Shown here: piece by piece, positions 1 through 7,374 of the stretch
Layout of the letters: each line of letters starts with the position of its first letter
Numbering within the stretch: position 1 is the stretch's first letter
Assembly: GCA_001516765.1 (NCBI GenBank)
Contig: LOCH01000008.1
Coordinates: 1 to 11,135 of the forward strand
Source of the DNA: Vulcanisaeta sp. MG_3
Lineage (GTDB): Archaea > Thermoproteota > Thermoprotei > Thermoproteales > Thermocladiaceae
DNA: 11,135 bases
Direction: 5' to 3'
The notes under the pieces: generated by a model
What the model saw: only the letters and a program-made list of their open reading frames with translations
Databases searched by the model: none
Told to the model about the DNA's origin: nothing
Position numbers and translations under genes: made by a program

Positions 1-507
1 CCCCGGAGGGTGGTCCCGTTGTATGGGGGTCTCGATATCAAGGAGGTAATGGACCACTCAGCAAATAGTAGATTCCCTAATAGGGAGCTCGTGCTGTATA
101 AGGATAGGTTCCTAACACCAGACGGCTTCGCCCACTTCAGACCTGTTAGGTACGTGGACAGGGTTAGGAATGGCTTGGTACTAATAACGGGCAGGGTGGT
201 CACGCACTTCAACACAGACACACTAACTGGTAGGCAGGGGTTATCGAAGCTTGAGGAGGTTGTCTACATTAATGAGGAGGATGCGAGGAGGCTTGGTATT
301 AGAGATGGTGACATGGTTAAAGTTGTTAGTGGGTGTGGCGAGGTTATTGTTAGGGCTAGGTTGAGTAGGGATGTTAAGGTTGGTCATGCGTTTATGGTGA
401 ACTCACTATCCATTACAAATAATGTGGTTTGTGATGAGTTGGATGAGGAGAGTAGGATACCGCTTTATAAGTCCACTGTCGTTAACATAACGCCAATTCA
501 TCCATAA
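1..507 (+). CDS. Molybdopterin oxidoreductase, C-terminal part (formate dehydrogenase/nitrate reductase type), cut by the window start
   Basis: The frame is open from base 1 and ends at TAA 505-507, so this is the tail of a longer gene; the GTG at 10 is probably not the true start. Residues near the beginning (GFAHFRPVRY, preceded by LTPDG) match the linker that precedes the last domain in DMSO-reductase-family enzymes. The stretch LITGRVVTHFNTDTLTGR matches the start of the molybdopterin-dinucleotide-binding domain, where formate dehydrogenases typically carry a TGR...H...T.TGR pattern. The following VYINEEDARRLGIRDGDMVKVVS is the usual double-psi barrel segment. The catalytic Cys/Sec and Fe-S region lie upstream and are not visible, so the substrate cannot be decided; formate, nitrate, thiosulfate/polysulfide or an unknown substrate are all possible. 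The next gene, 75 bases downstream on the same strand, is also a redox enzyme. Family is secure, substrate is not. Confidence 0.85.
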   Translation, partial: PRRVVPLYGGLDIKEVMDHSANSRFPNRELVLYKDRFLTPDGFAHFRPVRYVDRVRNGLVLITGRVVTHFNTDTLTGRQGLSKLEEVVYINEEDARRLGIRDGDMVKVVSGCGEVIVRARLSRDVKVGHAFMVNSLSITNNVVCDELDEESRIPLYKSTVVNITPIHP

Positions 508-548
508 GACCTACCTCACTAAAGTTAAAACAAACAATCAGTGAATCC

Positions 549-558
549 TTAATTAAAC
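549..558 (+). promoter_or_regulatory. Candidate TATA box of the CoA-disulfide-reductase-like gene
   Basis: TTAATTAAAC is centred about 29 bases before the ATG at 583. That spacing is expected if transcription starts at or next to the start codon (a leaderless archaeal transcript). No Shine-Dalgarno sequence precedes the ATG. Confidence 0.45.
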
Positions 559-582
559 TAGGATTAGGACTGACTGGACAAT

Positions 583-1902
583 ATGCGTGTGGTGATTATT
601 GGAGGCGGTGCGGCTGGAATGAGCGCCGCATCTAGAATTAGGAGGTTGAAGGGTGATGCTGAAATCATAGTTATCGAGAGGACAAACATTATTAGCCACG
701 CTCCCTGTGGAATACCCTACTTCCTCGCTGGATTTTTTGATAACTTCGAATTATTCATGCACTATACACCGGATTACTTCAGTAGTGTTAGGAAAATCAA
801 TGTTAGGCTTGGCGAAACAGCCGTTGAAGTTGGTGAGGGTTACGTAGTAACTAGTAGCCATAATAAGTTCGATTGGGATTACCTAGTGCTGGCTGTTGGT
901 GCCTCACCATCGATACCCAATGTGCCCATTGAGGGTGAGCACGTCGTCACAATACACCATCCAGCCGATGCCATAAGAATTAGAGAGCTACTTAATGCCT
1001 CCAGGAGGGTTGGTATTGTTGGTACAGGTTATATAGCGCTTGAGGTCGCTGAGGCGGCTAGGTTTAGGGGTAAGGATGTGGTGATGATTGGCAGGTCAGG
1101 CTACCCACTACGTAAGTCATTGGATGAGGATATGGGTAAGTACGTAATCGATGAGTTAATCAAGCATGGGATAAACCTAAGATTTAATGAGAGATTACTT
1201 GAGATAAATAGGGATGGCGATAGGCAGGTAATAATAACTGACTCGGGTAAGTACGAGGTCGACCTCGTAGTTTTAGCCACGGGAATAAGGCCAAACATAG
1301 AGTTAGCTAAACAACTCGGACTTAGGATCGGTGAGACAGGCGCTGTGTGGGTTGATGAGCACATGAGAACTAGTCATGAACATGTATACGCTGCCGGCGA
1401 CATAGCCGAGACTAGGCATGCCATAACGAATAAACCGTACTGGCATCCATTCGGCACAACGGCTAATAAGATGGGCTATGTAGCTGGTAGCAACATTGCT
1501 GGGTTTAGCATGAGGTTTCCAGGCGTTGCTGGTACGTCAATGACGAGGTTCATGAACCTATACATAGCAACCACAGGCTTGACGGAGGTGGATGCGAGGA
1601 GTTACGGCTTTAAGCCGGCGAGCACAGTAATCAAGTCCAGGATAAGGGCTAGGTACTACCCAGGCGGTGGTGATGTGATCATAAAACTCATAATCGATGA
1701 GAACTCACATAGAATACTCGGGGTTCAGGTTATAGGTGATGATGGATCTTACGTACTTGGGAAGGTTAATACAATAGCCGGCTTAATATTGAAGGGCGCC
1801 ACCGTTGAGGACCTATTCTTCACAGACATGGCTTACCTACCTGCTGTAACCCAGGTTTGGGACCCACTGATCATAGCCGCAAGGCAGTTTCTCAAATCGT
1901 GA
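583..1902 (+). CDS. FAD-dependent pyridine nucleotide-disulfide oxidoreductase, CoA-disulfide reductase/NADH oxidase/polysulfide reductase family
   Basis: This 439-residue protein has the full architecture of the single-cysteine flavoprotein disulfide reductases. The N-terminal FAD Rossmann motif GGGAAG is at residues 7-12. A single redox cysteine, C42, sits in APCGIPY, corresponding to the SCGxPY motif of CoA-disulfide reductase. The NAD(P)H-binding motif GTGYIALE is at about 147-154, ATGIRPN at 232-238, and the second FAD motif VYAAGDIAE at about 268-276. The C-terminal dimer-interface signature is recognisable as AYLPAVTQVWDP. Family members reduce CoA disulfide, polysulfide/sulfur or oxygen with NAD(P)H; sequence alone does not choose between them. 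The usual YxPPF of strict CoA-disulfide reductases reads YLPAV here, which weakens that specific call. There is no C-terminal rhodanese domain. Length is typical, and ATG 583 is placed by the Rossmann strand beginning at residue 2. The protein is soluble and cytoplasmic. Confidence 0.88.
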   Translation: MRVVIIGGGAAGMSAASRIRRLKGDAEIIVIERTNIISHAPCGIPYFLAGFFDNFELFMHYTPDYFSSVRKINVRLGETAVEVGEGYVVTSSHNKFDWDYLVLAVGASPSIPNVPIEGEHVVTIHHPADAIRIRELLNASRRVGIVGTGYIALEVAEAARFRGKDVVMIGRSGYPLRKSLDEDMGKYVIDELIKHGINLRFNERLLEINRDGDRQVIITDSGKYEVDLVVLATGIRPNIELAKQLGLRIGETGAVWVDEHMRTSHEHVYAAGDIAETRHAITNKPYWHPFGTTANKMGYVAGSNIAGFSMRFPGVAGTSMTRFMNLYIATTGLTEVDARSYGFKPASTVIKSRIRARYYPGGGDVIIKLIIDENSHRILGVQVIGDDGSYVLGKVNTIAGLILKGATVEDLFFTDMAYLPAVTQVWDPLIIAARQFLKS

Positions 1903-2064
1903 CGTAATTCCCCTAAATTATATACAATTTTATGCTTTTATATTAATTAATATAGAATTTTATATTAATCCATGCTGTTATTTTGAATGCGCAATCATAT
2001 GGCTATAACTTTTTGACGCAAAGCCACACCGTATTTAAATTATCGTTTTAATTCACCATACTTG
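1903..2064. promoter_or_regulatory. AT-rich intergenic region before the oxidase operon, with a palindrome and a direct repeat
   Basis: This gene-free stretch is very AT-rich. It contains a perfect 16-base palindrome, TATATTAATTAATATA, at 1939-1954. It also has a 12-base direct repeat, TTTTATATTAAT, at 1936-1947 and 1958-1969, giving a 22-base period (about two helical turns). The T-rich part just after 1902 could terminate the flavoprotein transcript, and the rest could hold a regulator site for the oxidase operon. Both roles are inferred. Confidence 0.4.
2032..2040 (+). promoter_or_regulatory. Candidate TATA box of the cytochrome bd-type oxidase operon
   Basis: TATTTAAAT is centred about 29 bases before the ATG at 2065, preceded by a purine-poor ACACCG. 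The position fits a leaderless start at 2062-2065. No ribosome-binding site is visible in front of the gene. Confidence 0.5.
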
Positions 2065-3030
2065 ATGACAGACCAAATACTGGGTGCACCTACTGTACTT
2101 AGGGTAATAACAGCCACTGGTGTACTGGCGCACCTGGCTTTGGCATCAAGCTTTCTGGGCACAATATTGATTGCTGTTGTCGCCGAGTACCTATACATGA
2201 GGTCGCACAATCAATTCTGGTTAAATACAGCCAGGGCTTTCTCTGTGGTGGCTACTATATTCTTTGGGGTCGGTGCGGCCTTCGGAACGCTCGTGGAGTT
2301 CGGCCTCGTTACGATATGGAGTAACTTCGTCTCATTAATTGGTGAAGCTATAGTCCTGCCTTTCTACCTAGAGTTGTTTGCATTTTTGATGGAGGTTATA
2401 ATACTCCCGTTGTATGTGTTTACCTGGGGTAAGATAAGGAATCAAGCATTACATTGGGTAATAGGTATTGCGGCAGCCTTTGGTGGCTATTACAGTGCCT
2501 ATAACATACTTGCGGTTATGGCCTCATTGAGCATGAGACCACCTGGTCTGGAGGTCATCAATCTCTATCAAGCCACTGGGCAGAACGTGGTTGGTCTAAC
2601 GGATTACGTAGTCAAGTGGGCTAATCCTGCCGATGCCTGGAATATGTTCTGGTGGGGCGCCAATGTCTTCATATTCCATGGTATATTGGCAGCCGTAATA
2701 TTTAGTTGGTCTGTTGTGGCGGCTATTTACCTGTACCTATACGTACGTGATAGGAAGCCCGAGAGGTTTATGATGCTTAAGGTTCTCGTACTAACCATTG
2801 CCGTATTAACGGCAATAGAGGGGTTCGTGCTAGGGCACTTCCAGGGTGAATTAGTTACTGATTTAGATCCGCTTAAGTTGGCGGCTCTTGAGGGCATGTT
2901 CTGGAGTGGACTTAGGGTTGACCCACTAACGAGTTTCCTTGCCTATGGCACATTCAACCACGCGTTCTGGGGCTACTATAGCTGGCCAGCGTCTGTGAGA
3001 CCTCCTGACTTCGTATTTGTATTCTATTGA
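2065..3030 (+). CDS. cydA: Cytochrome bd-type quinol oxidase subunit I (CydA), N-terminal portion ending at an in-frame TGA
   Basis: This is an integral membrane subunit of the terminal oxidase that oxidises quinol and reduces oxygen. Numbering is from ATG 2065; a TTG at 2062 is an alternative start. H23 in AHLALASS corresponds to the haem-ligand His19 of E. coli CydA. E103 and E110 in YLELFAFLME lie where the conserved acidic residues of helix 3 are found. H205 in FIFHGILAA corresponds to haem b558 ligand His186. The quinol-loop pair K271/E276 in KLAALE has the spacing of E. coli Lys252/Glu257. Translation as read stops after 321 residues, although family members are longer (commonly about 440-520 residues). 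The missing C-terminal helices follow in the same frame directly after the TGA, and both parts together give 466 codons. The N-terminal coding sequence shows no other damage. Confidence 0.88.
   Translation: MTDQILGAPTVLRVITATGVLAHLALASSFLGTILIAVVAEYLYMRSHNQFWLNTARAFSVVATIFFGVGAAFGTLVEFGLVTIWSNFVSLIGEAIVLPFYLELFAFLMEVIILPLYVFTWGKIRNQALHWVIGIAAAFGGYYSAYNILAVMASLSMRPPGLEVINLYQATGQNVVGLTDYVVKWANPADAWNMFWWGANVFIFHGILAAVIFSWSVVAAIYLYLYVRDRKPERFMMLKVLVLTIAVLTAIEGFVLGHFQGELVTDLDPLKLAALEGMFWSGLRVDPLTSFLAYGTFNHAFWGYYSWPASVRPPDFVFVFY
3028..3030 (+). other. In-frame TGA codon inside the CydA reading frame
   Basis: The codons before (FVFVFY) and after (VFMVIFG) the TGA are in the same frame. The Met three codons on, with Gly four residues later, fits the haem b558 ligand Met393 region (consensus MVxxG). 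By that alignment the TGA stands where E. coli has the aromatic F390. TGG (Trp) is one transition away; CGA, AGA, GGA, TCA, TTA, TGC and TGT are the other single-base sense neighbours. TGA is used as an ordinary terminator in this window (1902, 3462, 4732, 8791), so it is not reassigned genome-wide. Confidence 0.85.
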
Positions 3031-3462
3031 GTGTTCATGGTAATCTTTGGATTCCTACTTGGCGTGTGGACTGGAGCATTATCGCTCTGGTACTTATTTC
3101 CAGGCTTCTTCGGTCGTTTTAATTGGGCCAGGTCGCTGGCAAACTTCTTCGAGAGGAGTGGCGCCTACCTAATACCGTTCTTCGCAGCCTTCGCGGCAAT
3201 AGGAGGTTCGGTATCCGCAGAGAGTGGTAGATACCCATTCATATTGGTTCAAGCTGATCCAAACCCAAGCGGTGGACCACCAATAATCACCGGTGTCCCT
3301 GTTGGCTACGGTGGATTGCTGAATCCAACGATATCAATGCCTCTATGGCTTGCTGCCCTAGTGATTATAGTGGAGGTTGCAATGCCGGCGCTGGCTGTAT
3401 TCATGGTTTACCTATATACAACAAGAAAGCCGAAGATTGAAACTAAGGTGGTTGAGTATTGA
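3031..3462 (+). CDS. cydA: Cytochrome bd-type quinol oxidase subunit I (CydA), C-terminal portion downstream of the TGA
   Basis: This 143-codon stretch starts with GTG immediately after the TGA; an ATG lies two codons further on, at 3037. It encodes the last CydA helices. The Met in FMVIFG fits the haem b558 ligand position. AESGRYPF at about residues 63-70 matches the ExGRQPW signature, including the conserved glutamate that ligates a high-spin haem in CydA. A final hydrophobic segment ends in a basic tail (TTRKPKIETK). The signature is conserved, so the fragment appears to be under selection or only recently separated from its N-terminal part. If it is a separate polypeptide, it would need translational reinitiation, because no Shine-Dalgarno sequence is seen before 3031. 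Otherwise it is made by read-through of the TGA. It ends 10 bases before the next start codon. Confidence 0.82.
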   Translation: MFMVIFGFLLGVWTGALSLWYLFPGFFGRFNWARSLANFFERSGAYLIPFFAAFAAIGGSVSAESGRYPFILVQADPNPSGGPPIITGVPVGYGGLLNPTISMPLWLAALVIIVEVAMPALAVFMVYLYTTRKPKIETKVVEY

Positions 3463-3467
3463 GGTGG
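3461..3467 (+). promoter_or_regulatory. Shine-Dalgarno sequence of the CydA'-like gene
   Basis: GAGGTGG overlaps the stop codon of the preceding gene (3460-3462) and lies 5 bases before ATG 3473. It supports that ATG over an upstream ATG in the same frame at 3377, which would overlap cydA by 86 bases and add a charged, non-family N-terminus. It fits the general archaeal pattern in which internal operon genes carry Shine-Dalgarno sites and first genes are leaderless. Confidence 0.65.
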
Positions 3468-3472
3468 TGGGT

Positions 3473-4732
3473 ATGGTCTCGGCGACAGACGTGGCCGTAG
3501 GCTTAATCGCATGGGCCTTTGCGGTTCACCTGCCGTTAGTTTATACCGTACTTGGTTTAGGCTGGTTGTTGCCGACGCTTGAGTATATTGGTTATAAACG
3601 CAATAGGCAGGTCTATGTTGACCTAGCCCACAACATGGCTAGCTACTTAATTACTGTCTATGCAATAGGTGGCTTGTTCGGTACCATAATAACCGTCTTC
3701 CTGGCTGGGTTACTGCCCATATTCACGAACATAGCCGGGGCGTTATTGTGGCCAGTGTGGGGTGTTGCGATTGTGTTTGGAGTCGCCATAGCGCTACCCT
3801 TCATAGGCTTTTACTACAGGGGTTTTGGTAGGTTATCGCCTATGAGGCATGTGCTGGTTGGTTATGGTATGGCCATAGCCCTAACCGTAATACCTGCAAT
3901 GTTTAGGCTCGTCTTCGCCTTCATAAACTATCCGGCCGGTGTTGAGGTGTTCAAGAGTAGTACCTCGATTGTTGGCTTCACCCTAGGTATTAACTGGGGC
4001 GAGGTCTTTGATAACCCAACGTACGCGCCCCTGTTCCTGGCCACGTTGTTTGGCGCCATAGCGATGACAGGCATATTGATATCATCGATATTCGGCTGGA
4101 GATATTCAGTGGATAGGAGTGACTATAGATTAACTGGTTATAGGGTTGGCAACATGGTTGGTTTAGTATTTGGTGCACTCTATGCCATATTTGCCGGTCT
4201 CTATGTGTATGAGGTTTACAACTATTCACCAACGGTTGCCTGGTCAATACTTGGTAAACCGCCTGCATATCTACCCTCAGCACTTTACTCGGTCTATGAA
4301 CCAACAATAAACCTGAGCGGCATATTCTACGCAGACGTGGCGCTAGGATTGATATTACTCGTGTTGATACTGGCCTCCTTTAAGTACGTAAATAGGGCTG
4401 TTTCAGCACTAAAGCTGATTCTCGTGCTAGCCCTAATGGACAGTGCCGAGGTCATGAATGGGCTTGCCCACCTACCGTATGCAATAGTTCCTCCACTAAA
4501 TGCCGTCCCTGTGCTCGTTAAGGCGTATGGTCTACAGTTCACATTGCAGGTTGCTGACACGCTCAAGGTTTCCACATTATTGACACCGCAATTGAACGCC
4601 CTGTTGCAGCTTGTGGAGGTGCAGCCGGGCTTATTATATGGCTCACTCGTGGCCTTTGCATTCTTTAATGCACTCCTGCTTTACGTAATATACGCAGCCC
4701 TATCCTGGAAGTGGTCCCCATTAAAGACTTGA
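3473..4732 (+). CDS. Second CydA-like oxidase subunit (CydA'), replacing CydB
   Basis: This 419-residue multi-pass membrane protein is predicted from long hydrophobic segments throughout. Its position directly after CydA, its length and its N-terminal pattern (AVHLPLVYTVLGLGW) mark it as the CydA' partner found in archaeal CydAA' oxidases; the Caldivirga maquilingensis CydAA' is reported to be an active oxygen reductase. H19 is kept at the high-spin haem-ligand position. By hand alignment, the position of haem b558 ligand His186 is an alanine, about A190 in FLATLFGAIAMTG. No quinol loop KLAAxE motif is seen, and the helix 3 acidic residues are missing (ALLWPVWGVAIVFG). This suggests a structural or haem-scaffold partner lacking its own quinol site. 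It is translationally linked to cydA by a 10-base gap and a Shine-Dalgarno site. It is convergent with the next gene, with only 6 bases between the stops. Confidence 0.75.
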   Translation: MVSATDVAVGLIAWAFAVHLPLVYTVLGLGWLLPTLEYIGYKRNRQVYVDLAHNMASYLITVYAIGGLFGTIITVFLAGLLPIFTNIAGALLWPVWGVAIVFGVAIALPFIGFYYRGFGRLSPMRHVLVGYGMAIALTVIPAMFRLVFAFINYPAGVEVFKSSTSIVGFTLGINWGEVFDNPTYAPLFLATLFGAIAMTGILISSIFGWRYSVDRSDYRLTGYRVGNMVGLVFGALYAIFAGLYVYEVYNYSPTVAWSILGKPPAYLPSALYSVYEPTINLSGIFYADVALGLILLVLILASFKYVNRAVSALKLILVLALMDSAEVMNGLAHLPYAIVPPLNAVPVLVKAYGLQFTLQVADTLKVSTLLTPQLNALLQLVEVQPGLLYGSLVAFAFFNALLLYVIYAALSWKWSPLKT

Positions 4733-4738
4733 TGCCTC

Positions 4739-6244
4739 TTACGTACCTAGGATCACGTTTAAAACCCTACCCATCATTTCCCTGATCAACCTCCTCATAG
4801 TTCCTGATATTAGGATTGACACTGCCGTGTACACCAGGAGGACGGCTATTGAGACCTCAACAACCTGCACCAGCGATATGTAAATATTTGGCATAAGCTT
4901 AATGACCCAGTAATGCCGTACCACCAGTAATAGGGCTAGGGAAACAACGAGTGGTGCCAGGTAATCCCTTAATAAATTACTGCCGCCAAAGATAGTTCTA
5001 AGGTGACCAAGCCTATTCAATCTAAATAATAACGCGGTTACATTCGCAAGCAGCGAGGACACTAGGGCGCCTAGGATGGCATAGTACGCAAAGCCTAGGT
5101 ACTTGAATAGGAGTATTAGGGGCACCATTGTTGTTAGGTAGACCACCGTGAAGGCAAGCTCGGCTAAGTGGGCATAAAGCACCAAGCTGCCCAGATAAAC
5201 CCCAGGCCTTATGCTTTCGCTGATGATATCTTTCTTATCTATGCCCTGCATCACATTACTAATGAATTGATTAACATTCCCCAAAACACCACTAATGACC
5301 ATGAGCAATACGGGAAGGATAAGTAGGTTGAACTCACCCTCCATGCCGGGTCTAACAAGGTTTAGGTAGATTGTGGGGAATAGGGCTAGGGCTAACATGA
5401 CGTAGGTGGATATGAAGAGGATGATTAGTAAGTCCCTGTAAACAATGCCAAATCTCTCCCTCTCAAGTAGTTCCCCATACGTTATGCTCACTAGAGTATT
5501 GCCGTAAGCAAGGGGCTTACTGAGTATGAATAGTACATACCAAACACCCAGTTGGGCGTAACCGAGAAGGCCTATGAATATGGCATCAAGGGCTCTGAAG
5601 GAGTTTATGGCATAACCCATGAGTGGTACCCAGGACGCGTTAATGACCTCCCTGAAGTATCTACGTAGGTTATGAATGTTCAGGTTGAATCTTAAGGTGT
5701 AGATGAATGAGTAGAGTGTTGGTATGAAGACTATAACGAACGTTGACCATAGTACAGCATCAACAGACCATTTAAACAGCATAATCACTGGGATTACTAC
5801 GAACTTCATAATTGACTGTATTATCGATGAAATAACGAACCTACCCCTATCCTTAACCATTAGTATGGAATTCGTAACCGACTGAAGATAGTAGGTGACC
5901 TCAGACAACAGAGCCACCACGAGCACTAGAAATGCGTATTGTCCCATCTTAATCCAAACACCTAGGAGGTAGGCTGTGGTGAGTATCATCGTTACCAGGT
6001 AAAATATTGAGGATACACCCAACACGGACCTTATATTTACACCACCATCCCTGGCAACGAGCCTTGGATATGCGAAATTGAGGATTGCCGTTGGTAATAG
6101 CGAGAAGGCAATGGATGCATTTAAGAGCGATAATAAGCCCAAACCCACAGTGGGTATTTTCCTGGTTATCGCAATATTATACGTGAAACTACTCAAAAGC
6201 GTCAATAACGACGAAACCACAGCCATAAGCCTTACATGCCTCAT
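4739..6244 (-). CDS. Multi-pass membrane protein, polysaccharide (lipid-linked oligosaccharide) flippase-like, MOP/MATE superfamily
   Basis: The protein is hydrophobic over its whole length, with roughly 12-14 likely membrane helices and short charged loops, as in Wzx/RfbX-type flippases of the MOP exporter superfamily. The N-terminal pattern (LLSLLNASIAFSLLPTAILNFAYPRL) resembles the first two to three helices of this family, with a Pro-Arg after helix 2. The role, by family, would be flipping lipid-linked sugars across the membrane for glycoprotein or S-layer glycan assembly. No glycosyltransferase neighbours support it. The longest frame starts at ATG 6274. I prefer the in-frame ATG at 6244 (501 residues) because the TATA-like box at 6275-6283 overlaps the upstream ATG and is properly spaced for a short leader before 6244. 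The gene is convergent with the oxidase operon. Confidence 0.65.
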   Translation of the reverse strand: MRHVRLMAVVSSLLTLLSSFTYNIAITRKIPTVGLGLLSLLNASIAFSLLPTAILNFAYPRLVARDGGVNIRSVLGVSSIFYLVTMILTTAYLLGVWIKMGQYAFLVLVVALLSEVTYYLQSVTNSILMVKDRGRFVISSIIQSIMKFVVIPVIMLFKWSVDAVLWSTFVIVFIPTLYSFIYTLRFNLNIHNLRRYFREVINASWVPLMGYAINSFRALDAIFIGLLGYAQLGVWYVLFILSKPLAYGNTLVSITYGELLERERFGIVYRDLLIILFISTYVMLALALFPTIYLNLVRPGMEGEFNLLILPVLLMVISGVLGNVNQFISNVMQGIDKKDIISESIRPGVYLGSLVLYAHLAELAFTVVYLTTMVPLILLFKYLGFAYYAILGALVSSLLANVTALLFRLNRLGHLRTIFGGSNLLRDYLAPLVVSLALLLVVRHYWVIKLMPNIYISLVQVVEVSIAVLLVYTAVSILISGTMRRLIREMMGRVLNVILGT

Positions 6245-6274
6245 CGAATTCAACAGAGATTGAGAATTCTGCAT

Positions 6275-6283
6275 TTAAAATAT
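6275..6283 (-). promoter_or_regulatory. Candidate TATA box of the flippase-like gene
   Basis: On the minus strand this reads ATATTTTAA, preceded by a purine-rich GAGGA that could be a BRE-like element. Transcription would start about 8 bases before ATG 6244. This is inferred from spacing only. Confidence 0.4.
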
Positions 6284-6344
6284 TCCTCACATCATTACAG
6301 CACCTCACCATTGGTTGAAGGATTACCCTGTAATTCAATAATAA

Positions 6345-6353
6345 CCTTATAAT
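6345..6353 (+). promoter_or_regulatory. Candidate TATA box of the winged-helix gene
   Basis: CCTTATAAT is centred about 27 bases before ATG 6377, as expected for a leaderless transcript. The 102-132 bases between the two divergent genes hold both promoters. Confidence 0.45.
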
Positions 6354-6376
6354 GGTGCGGTTGTAGGTCTTGTTAA

Positions 6377-7312
6377 ATGGGTCTTTGGTTGATTTACGGG
6401 TCCCTGGGACTTGACCACCTAATACACGGTATACTGCCTAGTGGTGATTTTCTATTCTCCACAATATGCAATAATCCCAACAACAGTACGGGGATAAACA
6501 TAAACCTAAACCCTAGCATCAGCGTTAGGGTGGCGGTCCTGTGGAGTAGAATACTAAATCTTAGTGATGATGATTCAAGGCTGCTACTTGATTCATTGCT
6601 TAGCTCTAACACACTCCTTGACGCCATAAATTACATACTGGAGACTTACGTGGATTACAACGCAGCGAAACTTTATTACTACATGAGGATCATGAACACA
6701 CTAAACATATGGAGCCCGATAAACAGGGGTTGTGTATCAATACCACTTATTGAGCCCATAAAGTCCATGGTCTCATCAGTAATACTAGCACACATGGCTA
6801 GTACAAACACCAGGGGTTCTGTCGTAATAACCACGGACTACATCGATGAGATGAAGGACGCACTACAGGAGGTTAGGGGTTTTGGCAACATATACGTGGT
6901 CACGAATAGGCTACCACGCGATCTCGGCATATTTGATGATTTAATAATAACCACAACCCACGTACCCCAGGAGGTCTTCGGTAAATTAATAAGGGTTAGC
7001 AATGGATCCAGTGCTGACGTCATAATGACTAAGCTTGGCGCAGGTACAGTCAACAACAACTTTATAGAGGCAAGGTCGCAGTTGGGTGATGTTGAGTTGG
7101 AGATTTTGAAGACCGTGAATGAGCTCGGGTTCACAACAATGGGCTCTTTAATAGACATGGTCTCCCAATCAATGGGTGTCACTAGGAATGACGTTATTAA
7201 GGCGCTAATAAGGGTCTCAAGCATGAACCTAGTTAAGGTTAGGTACTTAGCCGATGGTAGGGCAGTGATCACGCCAACACTGGCTGGGCTCAAGTTATTG
7301 ATTCCTAAATAG
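6377..7312 (+). CDS. Unrecognised protein with C-terminal winged-helix domain and possible degenerate P-loop (HerA/VirB4-like) domain
   Basis: I do not recognise this 311-residue protein as a named family. Residues about 237-309 look like a winged helix: a first helix (VELEILKTVNELG), a second (TTMGSLIDMVSQSMG), a recognition-type helix (TRNDVIKALIRVSSMNLV), then a beta-hairpin wing (KVRYLADGRAVITPT). Residues about 117-230 show alternating beta-strand-like and helical segments (SVVITTDYIDEM, NIYVVTNRLPRDLGIFDDLIITTTHVPQEV). They resemble the Walker B to sensor part of HerA/VirB4-type ATPases, with TTD in place of the acidic Walker B pair. No Walker A motif (GxxGxGKT/S) exists; the nearest is GSLGLDHLIHG at residues 8-18, lacking Lys-Thr. 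It could therefore be a non-hydrolysing paralogue or an unrelated fold. It appears to be a single-gene unit, leaderless. The coding call is strong; the domain idea is weak apart from the winged helix. Confidence 0.75.
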   Translation: MGLWLIYGSLGLDHLIHGILPSGDFLFSTICNNPNNSTGININLNPSISVRVAVLWSRILNLSDDDSRLLLDSLLSSNTLLDAINYILETYVDYNAAKLYYYMRIMNTLNIWSPINRGCVSIPLIEPIKSMVSSVILAHMASTNTRGSVVITTDYIDEMKDALQEVRGFGNIYVVTNRLPRDLGIFDDLIITTTHVPQEVFGKLIRVSNGSSADVIMTKLGAGTVNNNFIEARSQLGDVELEILKTVNELGFTTMGSLIDMVSQSMGVTRNDVIKALIRVSSMNLVKVRYLADGRAVITPTLAGLKLLIPK

Positions 7313-7374
7313 TCTTTATTATAATAAATATAACTTATTTACTTAATTATTTATGATGAATAACTATAGAGAAG

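Noticed and set aside
3028..3030. Selenocysteine or genome-wide TGA recoding to explain the cydA stop
   Set aside because: Crenarchaea are not known to have the selenocysteine system, no SECIS-like hairpin was noticed, and TGA ends other genes in this window.
3377..3472. Upstream extension of the CydA' frame to ATG 3377
   Set aside because: It would overlap cydA by 86 bases, gives a charged non-family N-terminus, and a clear Shine-Dalgarno site precedes ATG 3473.
6838..7293. Minus-strand frame of 151 codons opposite the winged-helix gene
   Set aside because: It has a Ser/Thr/Pro-rich shadow-frame composition and no promoter; the plus frame has a TATA box and a plausible winged-helix domain.
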